DNA of 64,000 bases, taken from Amedibacillus dolichus DSM 3991. Its GTDB lineage: Bacteria; Bacillota_I; Bacilli_A; Erysipelotrichales; Erysipelotrichaceae. Both the position numbers and the translations under genes were made by a program. The notes beneath the pieces were generated by a model, which was not told the origin of the DNA, ran no database searches, and saw only the letters and a list, made by a program, of their open reading frames with translations. The stretch is from positions 20,801-84,800 of the forward strand of contig NZ_DS483470.1 in the NCBI RefSeq assembly GCF_000154285.1, written 5' to 3'. Below, piece by piece: positions 32,853 to 41,287 of this stretch (the stretch's first letter is position 1; each line of letters begins with the position of its first letter).

Positions 32853-33491
32853 TTACTTTTCGTTGCGAAAATTGGTAATAATTTCGTGGATTTGTTTTGC
32901 GTTATTTGCGATTTGCTGTGTGGTTCCTTTCGTTAAAAGACCACCGAACCCACATATATCGGCACCACAATCTAACCATTCCCGCAAATTGTCTAAGTTA
33001 ATTCCACCACTTGCTAAAATAGGCATATCTGGAATCGGTGTTTTAAAAACCTTGCAAAGCTTTGGACCATAGAAGTCGGAAATAGGAAAGGCTTTTATAA
33101 AAGCCGCCCCTATAGTTAAACCACGAACTGCTTCACTTAAAGAAGTACAGCCGGGTGCATAAGGAATTTGATAACGATTGCAGATTTTTGCAACTCCTTC
33201 GTCAAAGGTTGGCGCGATGATAAACTCTGCACCATTCAAAACAGCATGACGGGCAGTTTCACTATCAAGTACCGTACCGGCACCGACAATGAGTGTATCT
33301 CCATACCTTTCCTTCAAACCTTTAATGACATCACCGGCTGTATTTAACGTATAGCTCATTTCCATGACAGGTACTTCACCCATAATCAATCCATCGGCAA
33401 TCTCACAAGCTCTTTCTAAATCTGCACGAACAATTGCCAATGCACCTGCATCTACCATTTTTTTTGTTGTGTTCATTTTTTTCATGTTCAT
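32853..33491 (-). CDS. KDPG/KDPGal-type aldolase
   Basis: A 212-residue class I aldolase of the Eda family, which splits 2-keto-3-deoxy-6-phospho-sugar acids into pyruvate and glyceraldehyde 3-phosphate. The Schiff-base lysine is in F-I-K-A-F-P, the phosphate-binding G-A-G-T-V and A-S-G-G-I-N segments are present, and the catalytic glutamate is in P-V-M-E-M. GAGGT lies seven bases before the ATG, and a good - strand promoter lies upstream. It is divergent from the PTS operon and shares a 16-base start-region sequence with the IIB gene. Whether the substrate is KDPG, KDPGal or an amino-sugar equivalent cannot be told. Confidence 0.87.
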   Translation of the reverse strand: MNMKKMNTTKKMVDAGALAIVRADLERACEIADGLIMGEVPVMEMSYTLNTAGDVIKGLKERYGDTLIVGAGTVLDSETARHAVLNGAEFIIAPTFDEGVAKICNRYQIPYAPGCTSLSEAVRGLTIGAAFIKAFPISDFYGPKLCKVFKTPIPDMPILASGGINLDNLREWLDCGADICGFGGLLTKGTTQQIANNAKQIHEIITNFRNEK

Positions 33492-33522
33492 TTGTATGAC
33501 CTCACTCTCTCTTTATAACTTG

Positions 33523-33551
33523 ATTGTATGTGAAAGCAAGTACTTATTCAA
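33523..33551 (-). promoter_or_regulatory. Sigma-A promoter of the aldolase gene
   Basis: On the - strand TTGAAT, a 17-base spacer and TACAAT give a good promoter 32 bases upstream of the aldolase ATG. Confidence 0.65.
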
Positions 33552-33727
33552 TGGACGAATAGCACAAAGATATTCTTGAAATATGGTCAAGTGAACAAGA
33601 GGAGAGGGACGCTTATTTATTAAGTATATAGTGTCTTTTATAATATATAGAATCCCAAAATAGGTAAGGTTTTTTCTGTTTGTATGAATGAACGAAAAAT
33701 AGTAAAAAGCTTTGGTTTGTTCGACCA

Positions 33728-33754
33728 TATCAAAATGATAGCGATTACAGTAAT
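33728..33754. promoter_or_regulatory. Candidate operator sites upstream of PTS operon
   Basis: Two adjacent palindromes, TATCA-AAA-TGATA (33728-33740) and ATTAC-A-GTAAT (33744-33754), lie 30-55 bases before the PTS IIB ATG in the 290-base divergent intergenic region. They could be binding sites for the CdaR-type regulator encoded downstream. No clear + strand -35/-10 pair was found. Confidence 0.35.
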
Positions 33755-33783
33755 ATAGTTGGTGTAAAGAGGAGGTCATACAA

Positions 33784-34266
33784 ATGAGTATCGAATTAGT
33801 AAGAGTTGATTTTAGACTTATTCATGGGCAGGTGATTACGCGATGGCTTACACAATGTCAAATCAATGAAATCGTAACAATTGACAATGAGCTTAACAAG
33901 GATCCGTTTATGCAAGAGGTATTTAAAATGGCAGCACCGAAGGGTGTGAAAATTACCATTGTAGATGATGCTACAGCAGTTGCAAAACAGCAAGGAGGAG
34001 AATTTGATAAGAAGCGTGTCATGTTGTTGTTTAAAGGGGTCGAACAATTAAACGTAGCAGTGGAGGCAGGATTGCAATTGGATAAGGTTCAGATTGGTGG
34101 TCTGGGTGGAGGACCGGGAAGAAAGGCGGTCAATAATGCTATTACTTTGGATCGCAAAGATGCGGATACACTGCTTGCACTTGAAAAGCAAGGAATTGAA
34201 ATTTATTTTCAAACGACACCGGACTATCCGTCTGAAACTTTACAAAAGGCAGTAGCTAAATTATAG
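33784..34266 (+). CDS. PTS system mannose/fructose/sorbose family IIB subunit
   Basis: A 160-residue EIIB of the man/fru/sor family, which passes phosphate from EIIA to the incoming sugar. The phosphorylated histidine is H14 in R-V-D-F-R-L-I-H-G-Q-V. The rest (G-G-L-G-G-G-P-G-R, Y-F-Q-T-T-P) matches the family along its length. AGGAGGT precedes the ATG. It is the first gene of the operon running to 37.96 kb. Substrate specificity cannot be assigned. Confidence 0.94.
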   Translation: MSIELVRVDFRLIHGQVITRWLTQCQINEIVTIDNELNKDPFMQEVFKMAAPKGVKITIVDDATAVAKQQGGEFDKKRVMLLFKGVEQLNVAVEAGLQLDKVQIGGLGGGPGRKAVNNAITLDRKDADTLLALEKQGIEIYFQTTPDYPSETLQKAVAKL

Positions 34267-34292
34267 GACAATTTTGAAAGGAGAGAAAAGAT

Positions 34293-35036
34293 ATGGTTAT
34301 TCAAGCAGTTCTAGTTGGCTTAGTGTATTGGTTATCAATGGGGCGTGCATGTTATTTTATTTCATTTGCCATTCGAAAACCGGTTGTTCTAGGAGTTATT
34401 ATCGGATTGATTTACGGTGATGTAGAAGCCGGCTTGATGTATGGTGCAGCGATTCAGCTGATGTATATGGGAGGTATAGAAGCCGGAGGAAATATTCCAT
34501 CGGATCAAGGATTAGCATCTTGTATTGCTATTCCGGCTGCTTTAACTACCGGGTTAAACCCTGCGGCTGCCGTTGCTTTAGCAGTTCCCTTTGGCGTATT
34601 AGGTGTATTGATCAATAATGTTCGCCGTACAATCAATGCTTTCTATAATGCTAAAGCAGATAAATTCGTAGAAGAAGAAAAATATGACGCATTAAATATT
34701 TTTTCCTTCTTACTTCCTTGGCTAACAAATGGAGTATTGTATTTTACTCCGGTATTTGTCGCAACATTATTTGGTGCTGATGTTGTTCAGGCATTTATCA
34801 ATGTAGTTCCGGAATGGGTAATGAACGGCTTGAACAATGCAGGTAACATGCTTCCTGCCCTTGGATTTGCATTGACACTTGTGGTTATGGGAAAACAAAA
34901 ATACTTGCCATTCTTTGTGTTGGGATTCTTCCTATATTCTATTTTAGGATTCTCAATGCTTACCGGTGCGGTTATCGCACTATGTTTGGCACTAATTGTA
35001 TCATTATTCAAGCAGACAGATGAGGAGGTAGCATGA
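34293..35036 (+). CDS. PTS system mannose/fructose/sorbose family IIC subunit
   Basis: A 247-residue membrane permease of the AgaC/SorC type with about six to seven hydrophobic segments, including the family region Y-G-D-V-E-A-G-L-M-Y-G-A-A-I-Q-L-M-Y-M-G. Together with IID it forms the sugar channel. It follows IIB and overlaps IID by four bases. Confidence 0.93.
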   Translation: MVIQAVLVGLVYWLSMGRACYFISFAIRKPVVLGVIIGLIYGDVEAGLMYGAAIQLMYMGGIEAGGNIPSDQGLASCIAIPAALTTGLNPAAAVALAVPFGVLGVLINNVRRTINAFYNAKADKFVEEEKYDALNIFSFLLPWLTNGVLYFTPVFVATLFGADVVQAFINVVPEWVMNGLNNAGNMLPALGFALTLVVMGKQKYLPFFVLGFFLYSILGFSMLTGAVIALCLALIVSLFKQTDEEVA

Positions 35037-35899
35037 TGAGTGAACAAACGACAACTATACAGGTTCGTGAAGAAAAAGAAACACTTATTACCAAGCACGA
35101 TTTAGTAAAGGCTTGGTGGCGTTGGACAACTGCTGTTGAGGTTCCGGTAAGCTTTGACCGTATGCAGGCATTGGCATTTGGTTACTCTATGAATCCCGTG
35201 ATGCGCAAGATCTATAAAGATAAACCGGAAGAATTAAAAGAAGCAATGCAGCGACATACTTCTATGTTTAATACAAACTGTGATTGGGGAAGCATTATTC
35301 ATGGAATTACAATTTCTTTAGAGGAACAGCGTGCTTTAGGACATGAAGGTGAAATTACGCCTAGTATGATTCAATCTTTAAAGCTAGGCTTAATGGGACC
35401 TTTAGCAGGAATTGGTGATAGTGTCGATCAAGGAATTGTTGCTACGATTCCCTTAGCAATCTTTGTGCCGATGGCACAGGAGGGATCAATCATAGCTGCC
35501 TTCATTCCCGGATTGATTTATATTGCCTGGTCGTATCTATGGTCATGGACACTTTTCAAAAAAGGTTATACATTAGGGAAAAACTCAGTATTGGAAATTT
35601 TACATTCCGGTGCAATCAAAAAGGTTATAGATATTGCAAGTATTGTCGGTTTGTTTATGATTGGGTGTTTATCAGCATCTTATGTAAAGGTTTCGACAAT
35701 TCTTGAATTCACAAGTGGTGCTGATGGAGCGGTTACGACAGTACAATCGATTTTAGATGGTATTTTGCCGAATATGCTTCCGTTTGCAGTGGTTATGGGA
35801 ATGTATTTATATATTACCAAGCGAGGACCAAAATTTATTCGTTTAATGGTCTATACGATGGTAATAGCCATTGTATTAACCTTCTTCCATATTATTTAA
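35033..35899 (+). CDS. PTS system mannose/fructose/sorbose family IID subunit
   Basis: A 288-residue IID subunit. The soluble N-terminal half has Q-A-L-A-F-G-Y-S-M-N-P and F-N-T-N, and the G-P-L-A-G-I-G-D-S segment (~residues 122-131) leads into C-terminal membrane helices. GAGGAGGT precedes the overlapping ATG pair (35033/35036). This completes a man-family permease. Confidence 0.94.
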   Translation: MMSEQTTTIQVREEKETLITKHDLVKAWWRWTTAVEVPVSFDRMQALAFGYSMNPVMRKIYKDKPEELKEAMQRHTSMFNTNCDWGSIIHGITISLEEQRALGHEGEITPSMIQSLKLGLMGPLAGIGDSVDQGIVATIPLAIFVPMAQEGSIIAAFIPGLIYIAWSYLWSWTLFKKGYTLGKNSVLEILHSGAIKKVIDIASIVGLFMIGCLSASYVKVSTILEFTSGADGAVTTVQSILDGILPNMLPFAVVMGMYLYITKRGPKFIRLMVYTMVIAIVLTFFHII

Positions 35900-35982
35900 T
35901 GCAATACAAAAGGATAGAGAAGGGAAGCAATGCCCTTCTCTATCATTGATTGAAAGCTAGAATTAGAAAGGGGACGATTTTG

Positions 35983-36915
35983 ATGAAGGTTTTAATTACA
36001 CCAAGAGGGTTTGCTAAATATGGTCAAAAAGAGATAGAAAGAATGCGCAATGCTGGATTAGAGGTACACTATAACGATACAGGCTTGGCATATACCCATG
36101 AAGAATTTAAAAAATTAGGCAAAGATGCTGATGCAATTATTGTAGGGGTTGATTGCCTAGATGCAAAAATGATGTCTGACTGTCCGAATTTGAAGGTAGT
36201 ATGTAAATTCGGTGTAGGAACGGATAATATTAATTTGGATTATGCAAAGGCACACAATATTTATATTGGACGTTGTGTGGGAGGAAATTCTCGTTCAGTT
36301 GCTGAACATGTAGTCGCTTTGATGTTTGCAGAGGCAAAAAATTTATATTATGCAATAAATGAAGTAAAGGATCATAAATGGACAAAGCCAACCGGTTTGG
36401 AAATTTACGGAAAAAGATTAGGGATTATCGGCTTTGGCATGATTGGTAAATATTTGGCAGATTATGCTAATGGTATGGGAATGGATATTTATGCGTATGA
36501 TGCTTTTCCTATTTCCAAGGAAGAAGCGCAAAAGCATCATGTGAAGGTTGCATCGCTAGATGAAATTTATGCGGAGTGTGATTATATATCTTTGCATGTT
36601 CCCTTGTTAGATTCAACCAAAAATATGATTTCTACCAAAGAATTCAAAAGTATGAAGAACTCGGCATGTATAATCAATGCGGCAAGAGGTGGTGTCGTAG
36701 ATGAGGAAGCCTTGTATGAAGCATTAACAACTGGTGAAATTCGTTCAGCATGCTTTGACGTTTATAGCAGTGAACCTCCGAAAGAAAATGATAAGCTGCT
36801 AGCATTAGAAAACTTTTATTTAACACCACATACAGCAGCAAGAACACAGGAAGCGGAAACACGTACTTGCGAAATATCAGCAAATATCGTGATGGAGCAG
36901 CTATTAGGAAAGTAG
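35983..36915 (+). CDS. D-isomer-specific 2-hydroxyacid dehydrogenase
   Basis: A 310-residue NAD-dependent dehydrogenase of the SerA/hydroxyacid family, reducing a 2-keto acid or oxidising the hydroxy acid. The Rossmann motif G-F-G-M-I-G-K lies near residues 147-153, and the catalytic triad is Arg in N-A-A-R-G-G, Glu in S-S-E-P-P and His in T-P-H-T-A. No ACT or regulatory domain is present, so it is unlikely to be the serine-pathway SerA. Its place inside a sugar PTS operon suggests a role in sugar-acid metabolism. ATG 35983 follows AAAGGGGA. Confidence 0.87.
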   Translation: MKVLITPRGFAKYGQKEIERMRNAGLEVHYNDTGLAYTHEEFKKLGKDADAIIVGVDCLDAKMMSDCPNLKVVCKFGVGTDNINLDYAKAHNIYIGRCVGGNSRSVAEHVVALMFAEAKNLYYAINEVKDHKWTKPTGLEIYGKRLGIIGFGMIGKYLADYANGMGMDIYAYDAFPISKEEAQKHHVKVASLDEIYAECDYISLHVPLLDSTKNMISTKEFKSMKNSACIINAARGGVVDEEALYEALTTGEIRSACFDVYSSEPPKENDKLLALENFYLTPHTAARTQEAETRTCEISANIVMEQLLGK

Positions 36916-36922
36916 GATAGAA

Positions 36923-37525
36923 ATGGAAGAAATCGGAAAGCAGTTTCTCAGAAACATTCAAAATGAAATGGATAGCTATATTGAAAATGTAGATTTAACG
37001 GCTGTTGAGAAAGCGGCAAATATCATTCTCGATGCAGAAGCTAAAGGAAAACGTGTACATGTAACCGGAATCGGAAAACCGGGGCATGTGGCCGGCTATA
37101 TAGCAAGCCTATTATCTTCAACAGGCACTCCATCATATGAATTGCATGGAACTGAAGCTGTACATGGATCAAGCGGACAAGTGCTGACAGGTGATGTTGT
37201 AATTGCGATTAGTAACAGTGGAGAAACTTCGGAGTTAAAAGCGACAGTGGATACGCTTTTAAAAAATGGTGCACGCATCATCAGCTGTACTGGGAATGAG
37301 CACTCTAGCTTAGCACAAAGCAGTGAGGTATGTCTTAAAGCACAGGTAGGACGAGAAGGAGATTCGTTGAATAAGCCTCCTCGTGCATCTATTCTTGCGG
37401 AAATCATTGTTTTACAGCTGTTGAGTGATCTTTTACAAGAACATAAGCATTTGAATTTAGAACAATATGTAAAATGGCACCCGGGTGGAAGCTTAGGAAA
37501 AAGTATTCGAGAAATGGAAAAATAG
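36923..37525 (+). CDS. SIS-domain sugar phosphate isomerase (KpsF/GutQ-like)
   Basis: A 200-residue SIS-domain protein of the arabinose-5-phosphate isomerase type without CBS domains. It has G-I-G-K-P-G-H-V-A, the phosphate-binding S-N-S-G-E-T-S-E and the C-terminal H-P-G-G-S-L-G-K-S. Such enzymes interconvert aldose and ketose phosphates. It starts eight bases after the dehydrogenase gene, and its position in the operon suggests isomerisation of the imported phosphorylated sugar; the substrate is not known. Confidence 0.85.
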   Translation: MEEIGKQFLRNIQNEMDSYIENVDLTAVEKAANIILDAEAKGKRVHVTGIGKPGHVAGYIASLLSSTGTPSYELHGTEAVHGSSGQVLTGDVVIAISNSGETSELKATVDTLLKNGARIISCTGNEHSSLAQSSEVCLKAQVGREGDSLNKPPRASILAEIIVLQLLSDLLQEHKHLNLEQYVKWHPGGSLGKSIREMEK

Positions 37526-37542
37526 AAAGAGGAAATTTACGT

Positions 37543-37962
37543 ATGGAAAAATTTAATATTGTTATCGGTACGCATGGTCGTTTCGGTGAAGAACTTGTAA
37601 AATCAGCAGCTATGATTGCCGGAAATATGGGACGTGTGAAAGCTTGTTCCTTATTGCCAGAGTATTCTTTTGAAGATTATATGAGGCTGGTTGATAAAAC
37701 ATTATCTGAATTAGACGATGGTTTTACAATTGTATTAGTGGACTTGTATGGTGGTACACCTTGTAATACTTTTACTGTTTTATCGCAAAAATACCATTAT
37801 GATGTTTTAACAGGTTTAAACTTACCAATGCTGATTGATTTATATTTGAAGCTGTCAAATGCATCGGAAATTGAGGCGAAAAAGCTTGTTACGGAAACCA
37901 TCAATACGTATATGCAGGCATGTGTTCATACCAATCAGCAATTGTATGGAAATCAGGAATAA
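37543..37962 (+). CDS. PTS system mannose-family IIA subunit
   Basis: A 139-residue EIIA of the man family. HPr phosphorylates H11 in I-G-T-H-G-R-F, and V-D-L-Y-G-G-T-P-C-N-T is the other family motif. The ATG 37543 is preceded by AAAGAGGAAA. It is the last gene of the IIB-IIC-IID operon, a complete permease with a separate IIA. Confidence 0.92.
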   Translation: MEKFNIVIGTHGRFGEELVKSAAMIAGNMGRVKACSLLPEYSFEDYMRLVDKTLSELDDGFTIVLVDLYGGTPCNTFTVLSQKYHYDVLTGLNLPMLIDLYLKLSNASEIEAKKLVTETINTYMQACVHTNQQLYGNQE

Positions 37963-38037
37963 AAAATATCTAAATCATTAGTATTTACACCAAAAAAATG
38001 ATATTCTTTATCCATAAAATATTTCGAGGTGAACGAA

Positions 38038-39120
38038 ATGCTAATAGGAGAAATTTTTGACGAGTTTATTCATGTTATACATGAAAATCAAAAATATACA
38101 ATCGGTTTAATCAACGAAAATAAAGAGGTTGCTTTGTGCAGTGATACAAAGATGATTTCAAAAACTGTTGATTATAATTATCCGAATAAAAACAATGTTT
38201 TTTTTGAAATTGTCGTAAAAGGACAGGAGTTTGGTTATTTATGGGTGCATGGAGAAGATGATAGCTTACAAATGATTGCGAATCTTCTTCATGAATCTTT
38301 AACGATTCGTTTGATGTATGAGATTAACCAAACGAATTTAAAACGTAAAGTTACCAAGGACGATGAATTGGTAAAATGTTTATTAGATGAAAAAACATTT
38401 GATATGAATAAGGTTGTAGATTTATTGAGTGATCTCGGCATTCATGCAAATAAATCACATGTGGCTATTTATATGGTGTCGGATTATAAGGATATCAATA
38501 CGCAAGATGTTGTGCGATTGAAAATGAATCCGGATAGCAGAGATATTATTTACTCTTTGCTAAATGAACGCTGCTTATTGATTTTTAAAGATATTCCAGA
38601 AAATATAAAGGAAAATGAAGAAATACGTGAATATATTTTAAAATATATCAAAAAACTAAAAGAGATGGACTTTGATGATTGCTATTATTTTGTAGGAACC
38701 TTACAGCATAAGATGCGGCAATATGTGAATTCCTATAAAAGTTGCTTATGGTTGAAAAATCATACGAAATATGAAAAGAATGTACCGGTTTTCTTTATGG
38801 ATTATTTGACAGAATACTTTTTTTCAAAAATATCTGTAAAAGATATTGAAAACGTTTATAATTATTATATAGAAACTGGTAAGAAAATCGATGTCGAAGA
38901 ATTAGAAGAAATATCCAAAGCTTTATTGATGAATGATTTTAATTTAACACAGGCTGCGGAGGAATTGTTTTTACATAAAAACACGTTAATCTACAAATTG
39001 AAAAAATATGAAGAGGTATTTCAAATAGACATAAGGGGTAGTTTTCAAGGGAAGATTCTTTTGATATTGATTTCATATATGTTAAGGGAGCAAAATCATA
39101 AGGTACAAGTGGGTGAGTAG
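38038..39120 (+). CDS. CdaR/PucR-type transcriptional regulator
   Basis: A 360-residue regulator ending in a PucR-type helix-turn-helix (N-L-T-Q-A-A-E-E-L-F-L-H-K-N-T-L-I-Y-K-L, ~residues 304-323), as in the CdaR family that senses sugar diacids. The N-terminal ~100 residues look like a small sensor domain and the middle resembles the GGDEF-like linker of this family, without catalytic motifs. ATG 38038 follows GAGGTGA. Its position between the PTS genes and a DapA-like lyase suggests that it controls the whole locus. Confidence 0.8.
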   Translation: MLIGEIFDEFIHVIHENQKYTIGLINENKEVALCSDTKMISKTVDYNYPNKNNVFFEIVVKGQEFGYLWVHGEDDSLQMIANLLHESLTIRLMYEINQTNLKRKVTKDDELVKCLLDEKTFDMNKVVDLLSDLGIHANKSHVAIYMVSDYKDINTQDVVRLKMNPDSRDIIYSLLNERCLLIFKDIPENIKENEEIREYILKYIKKLKEMDFDDCYYFVGTLQHKMRQYVNSYKSCLWLKNHTKYEKNVPVFFMDYLTEYFFSKISVKDIENVYNYYIETGKKIDVEELEEISKALLMNDFNLTQAAEELFLHKNTLIYKLKKYEEVFQIDIRGSFQGKILLILISYMLREQNHKVQVGE

Positions 39121-39121
39121 T

Positions 39122-39592
39122 ATGATAGGGATAAATATTAAACTTGTTCGTGTGGATTCTCGATTGCTGCATGCAACCGTACAATTAAATTGGAATCAAT
39201 TTATAAACGCAGATCAGGTGTGGGTAGTAAGTCCGCATTATGTGGAAGATCCGTTCATTGCCAATGTGATGCAGCTTTGCTTACCGAAAACAATGAAGGT
39301 AAATTTTTATTCGGTAGAACAGCTAATGGAACAGCTGCAAATGAAAGCAAATACTAAAGTTATGATTATTTTTCCGAATTTAGAGATTGTAGAGAAGGCT
39401 GTTCGTTTAGGATTTTATACAAAAGAAATTCAACTTCCTTATCCAGCCAGTCGCGTGATGTTGAAGTCATTAACAGAATATTTTTCGCAGGAAGATATTA
39501 AAAGGATTCGTTATATTCAAGAGCAAAATATTAAATTGTTTTTTCAGACAACACCTTATGATAATAAAGACTATACGATATTTACAAAGTAA
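39122..39592 (+). CDS. Second PTS mannose-family IIB subunit (variant)
   Basis: A 156-residue protein homologous to EIIB of the man family. It keeps the phosphorylatable histidine (H17 in R-V-D-S-R-L-L-H-A-T-V), but the following G-Q of canonical IIB is A-T, and the G-G-L-G-G-G-P-G-R loop is replaced by a divergent stretch (I-Q-L-P-Y-P-A-S-R). It starts one base after the regulator stop codon, with GGGTGA as ribosome site. It may serve as an alternative IIB, or as a phosphorylation-dependent partner of the neighbouring regulator; that is a hypothesis. Confidence 0.8.
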   Translation: MIGINIKLVRVDSRLLHATVQLNWNQFINADQVWVVSPHYVEDPFIANVMQLCLPKTMKVNFYSVEQLMEQLQMKANTKVMIIFPNLEIVEKAVRLGFYTKEIQLPYPASRVMLKSLTEYFSQEDIKRIRYIQEQNIKLFFQTTPYDNKDYTIFTK

Positions 39593-39604
39593 AGGAGAAT
39601 ATTT

Positions 39605-40495
39605 ATGTTTGAAGGAATTATTACACCAATCGTAACCCCGTTTCATCGTGATGCACAGGAAAGCATCAACTATGAAGCAACTAAGCAGCTAATCGATCAT
39701 TTGATTGAGCATGGCGTTAAGGGGATTTTCATCCTCGGCAGCAATGGCGAATTTCATGTCATTGATGAAGAAGAAAAGCTTGCCTTTGCGAAAAGGGTTA
39801 TCGAAATTGTTAATAAGCGAGTACCGGTGTTTGTCGGAACCGGTTGCTGCTCCACAAGAGAAACGATTCGCTTATCGAAGAAAATGGAGGAACTAGGAGC
39901 CGATGCGCTAAGTGTGATCACACCATATTTCTTAAAGCCAACCAATGCCAATTTGTATGCGCATTATAAGGCGGTGGCAGAAAGTGTGAACCTACCAATT
40001 GTTTTATATAACATACCCAAAGCAACCGGTTGTCCGTTAGATCCAGAACTTGTAAATGAGCTGGCAGATATTGAAAATATCAAGGCAATCAAAGACAGCA
40101 GCGGAGAAGAAGAACGCATACAGGCGTATGCAAAGATTGCGAAAGAAAAGGATTTCAAGCTGTTGATAGGCAGTGATTCAAAAATATCCTACGCTTATGA
40201 ATTAGGCGCAAGCGGCGCGGTAGCAGGAACCAGTAATGTTATCACAGATACATTGGTGGCATTGGATCGTGCATTGAGAAATAAGGAACAAGAGAGTGCA
40301 GAGAAGTTGCAAAAGGATATTGATGTATTGCGAGGAGTTTTAAAGCTAGGAACGGTACCGAGTGCGATGAAGCGAGCAGTGGAGCTAGCCGGTATTGCCG
40401 AGGTAGGACCTGCTCGTATGCCTGTAGAGGAACTAAGCAAGGAAGATGATGAAAAAATCATCGAAATGTTAAGATATTATGGTTTAGCTAAATAA
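39605..40495 (+). CDS. DapA/NanA-family class I lyase (DHDPS family)
   Basis: A 296-residue TIM-barrel protein of the dihydrodipicolinate synthase/N-acetylneuraminate lyase family. The Schiff-base lysine is K163 (A-I-K-D-S-S-G), the catalytic tyrosine Y135 (V-L-Y-N-I-P-K), and the substrate loop reads G-S-N-G-E-F where DapA has G-T-T-G-E. The G-S-N-G-E form favours a sugar-acid or keto-acid aldolase rather than lysine biosynthesis. Its place at the end of the carbohydrate locus supports that reading. Gene ~12 bases after the variant IIB. Confidence 0.85.
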   Translation: MFEGIITPIVTPFHRDAQESINYEATKQLIDHLIEHGVKGIFILGSNGEFHVIDEEEKLAFAKRVIEIVNKRVPVFVGTGCCSTRETIRLSKKMEELGADALSVITPYFLKPTNANLYAHYKAVAESVNLPIVLYNIPKATGCPLDPELVNELADIENIKAIKDSSGEEERIQAYAKIAKEKDFKLLIGSDSKISYAYELGASGAVAGTSNVITDTLVALDRALRNKEQESAEKLQKDIDVLRGVLKLGTVPSAMKRAVELAGIAEVGPARMPVEELSKEDDEKIIEMLRYYGLAK

Positions 40496-40728
40496 TAATA
40501 TAAAAAGGGATAGAATAAAAAAGTAACAGTTTTATAGAAAATAATAAGTGTTTTTAAGGTTATAAAGAAACGAGAGGGTCGATAGGATAAGGTCTTTTCG
40601 TTTCATTTATTTACAGAGATGCAAATCGAATTTTTAAGGAAGCCTACACAATTAATGCATTTTTTAAAATGCGAGTATGATTGAAATGAACTGTTTATTG
40701 AAAGATAACAAATGAAAAAAATAATATT

Positions 40729-40753
40729 AAAATCGCCATTGGCGATTTTTTTT
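40729..40753 (+). terminator. Rho-independent terminator after sugar locus
   Basis: AAAATCGCC pairs with GGCGATTTT around ATT, followed by a T tract. The region 40496-40728 holds no gene; only a weaker stem AACGAGAGG/CTTTTCGTT (~40570-40602) was seen. Confidence 0.9.
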
Positions 40754-40761
40754 GATATAAT
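40753..40761 (+). promoter_or_regulatory. Putative extended -10 promoter for lspA
   Basis: TGATATAAT overlaps the end of the preceding terminator and lies about 50 bases before the lspA ATG. Confidence 0.5.
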
Positions 40762-40810
40762 AAGGCGTGAATTTAACACAGTGATAGAATAAATAGGCGA
40801 GGTGGGCATT

Positions 40811-41287
40811 ATGAAATATAGAAACAGCATGATTGGTGTATTGATTATTGTATTGGATCAGCTTTCAAAATATTGGATCAATGCAACGATGGCATTGGGA
40901 GAAAGTATCGAAATTATACCGAATTTTTTTCGTTTAACCAATGTTCATAATACCGGAGCGGCATGGAGCATCTTTGAAGGAAAAATGATATTTTTCTACT
41001 TAATTACGATTGTATTTTTAATTGCGATGGTTTATTTTTATCGAACGAGTGAAGATGCGGATACATTTACGAAATTAGGCATGATATTGATGATGGCTGG
41101 GGCAGTAGGTAATTTTATTGATCGTCTGGCATTACAGTATGTTCGTGATTTTTTTGATTTTCTTTTATTGGGATATAATTTTCCGGTTTTCAATATTGCG
41201 GATATTTCTTTGTGTATTGGAGTGGCACTTATTATATTATCGGTTTTCCTTGAAAGTTATGGAGGTTTTTTTAAATGCGAGAAATAG
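40811..41287 (+). CDS. lspA: Lipoprotein signal peptidase (signal peptidase II)
   Basis: A 158-residue membrane aspartyl protease that removes signal peptides from lipoproteins. Four membrane helices and the catalytic aspartates in G-N-F-I-D-R and F-N-I-A-D-I are present, with N-V-H-N-T-G-A-A-W upstream. ATG 40811 follows GGTGG. It overlaps the pseudouridine synthase gene by 13 bases, the lspA-rluD pair common in Bacillota, where it normally follows ileS; here ileS is 20 kb away. Confidence 0.96.
   Translation: MKYRNSMIGVLIIVLDQLSKYWINATMALGESIEIIPNFFRLTNVHNTGAAWSIFEGKMIFFYLITIVFLIAMVYFYRTSEDADTFTKLGMILMMAGAVGNFIDRLALQYVRDFFDFLLLGYNFPVFNIADISLCIGVALIILSVFLESYGGFFKCEK

Noticed and set aside
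33728..33783. Sigma-54 (-24/-12) promoter for the man-family PTS operon
   Set aside because: Man-type PTS operons are sometimes sigma-54 dependent, but no GG/GC pair at the right spacing was found, and the regulator is CdaR-type rather than LevR-type.
40496..40728. Possible small RNA or gene in the gap before the lspA promoter
   Set aside because: Only a weak 9-bp stem with G-T pairs and no T tract; nothing else recognisable.
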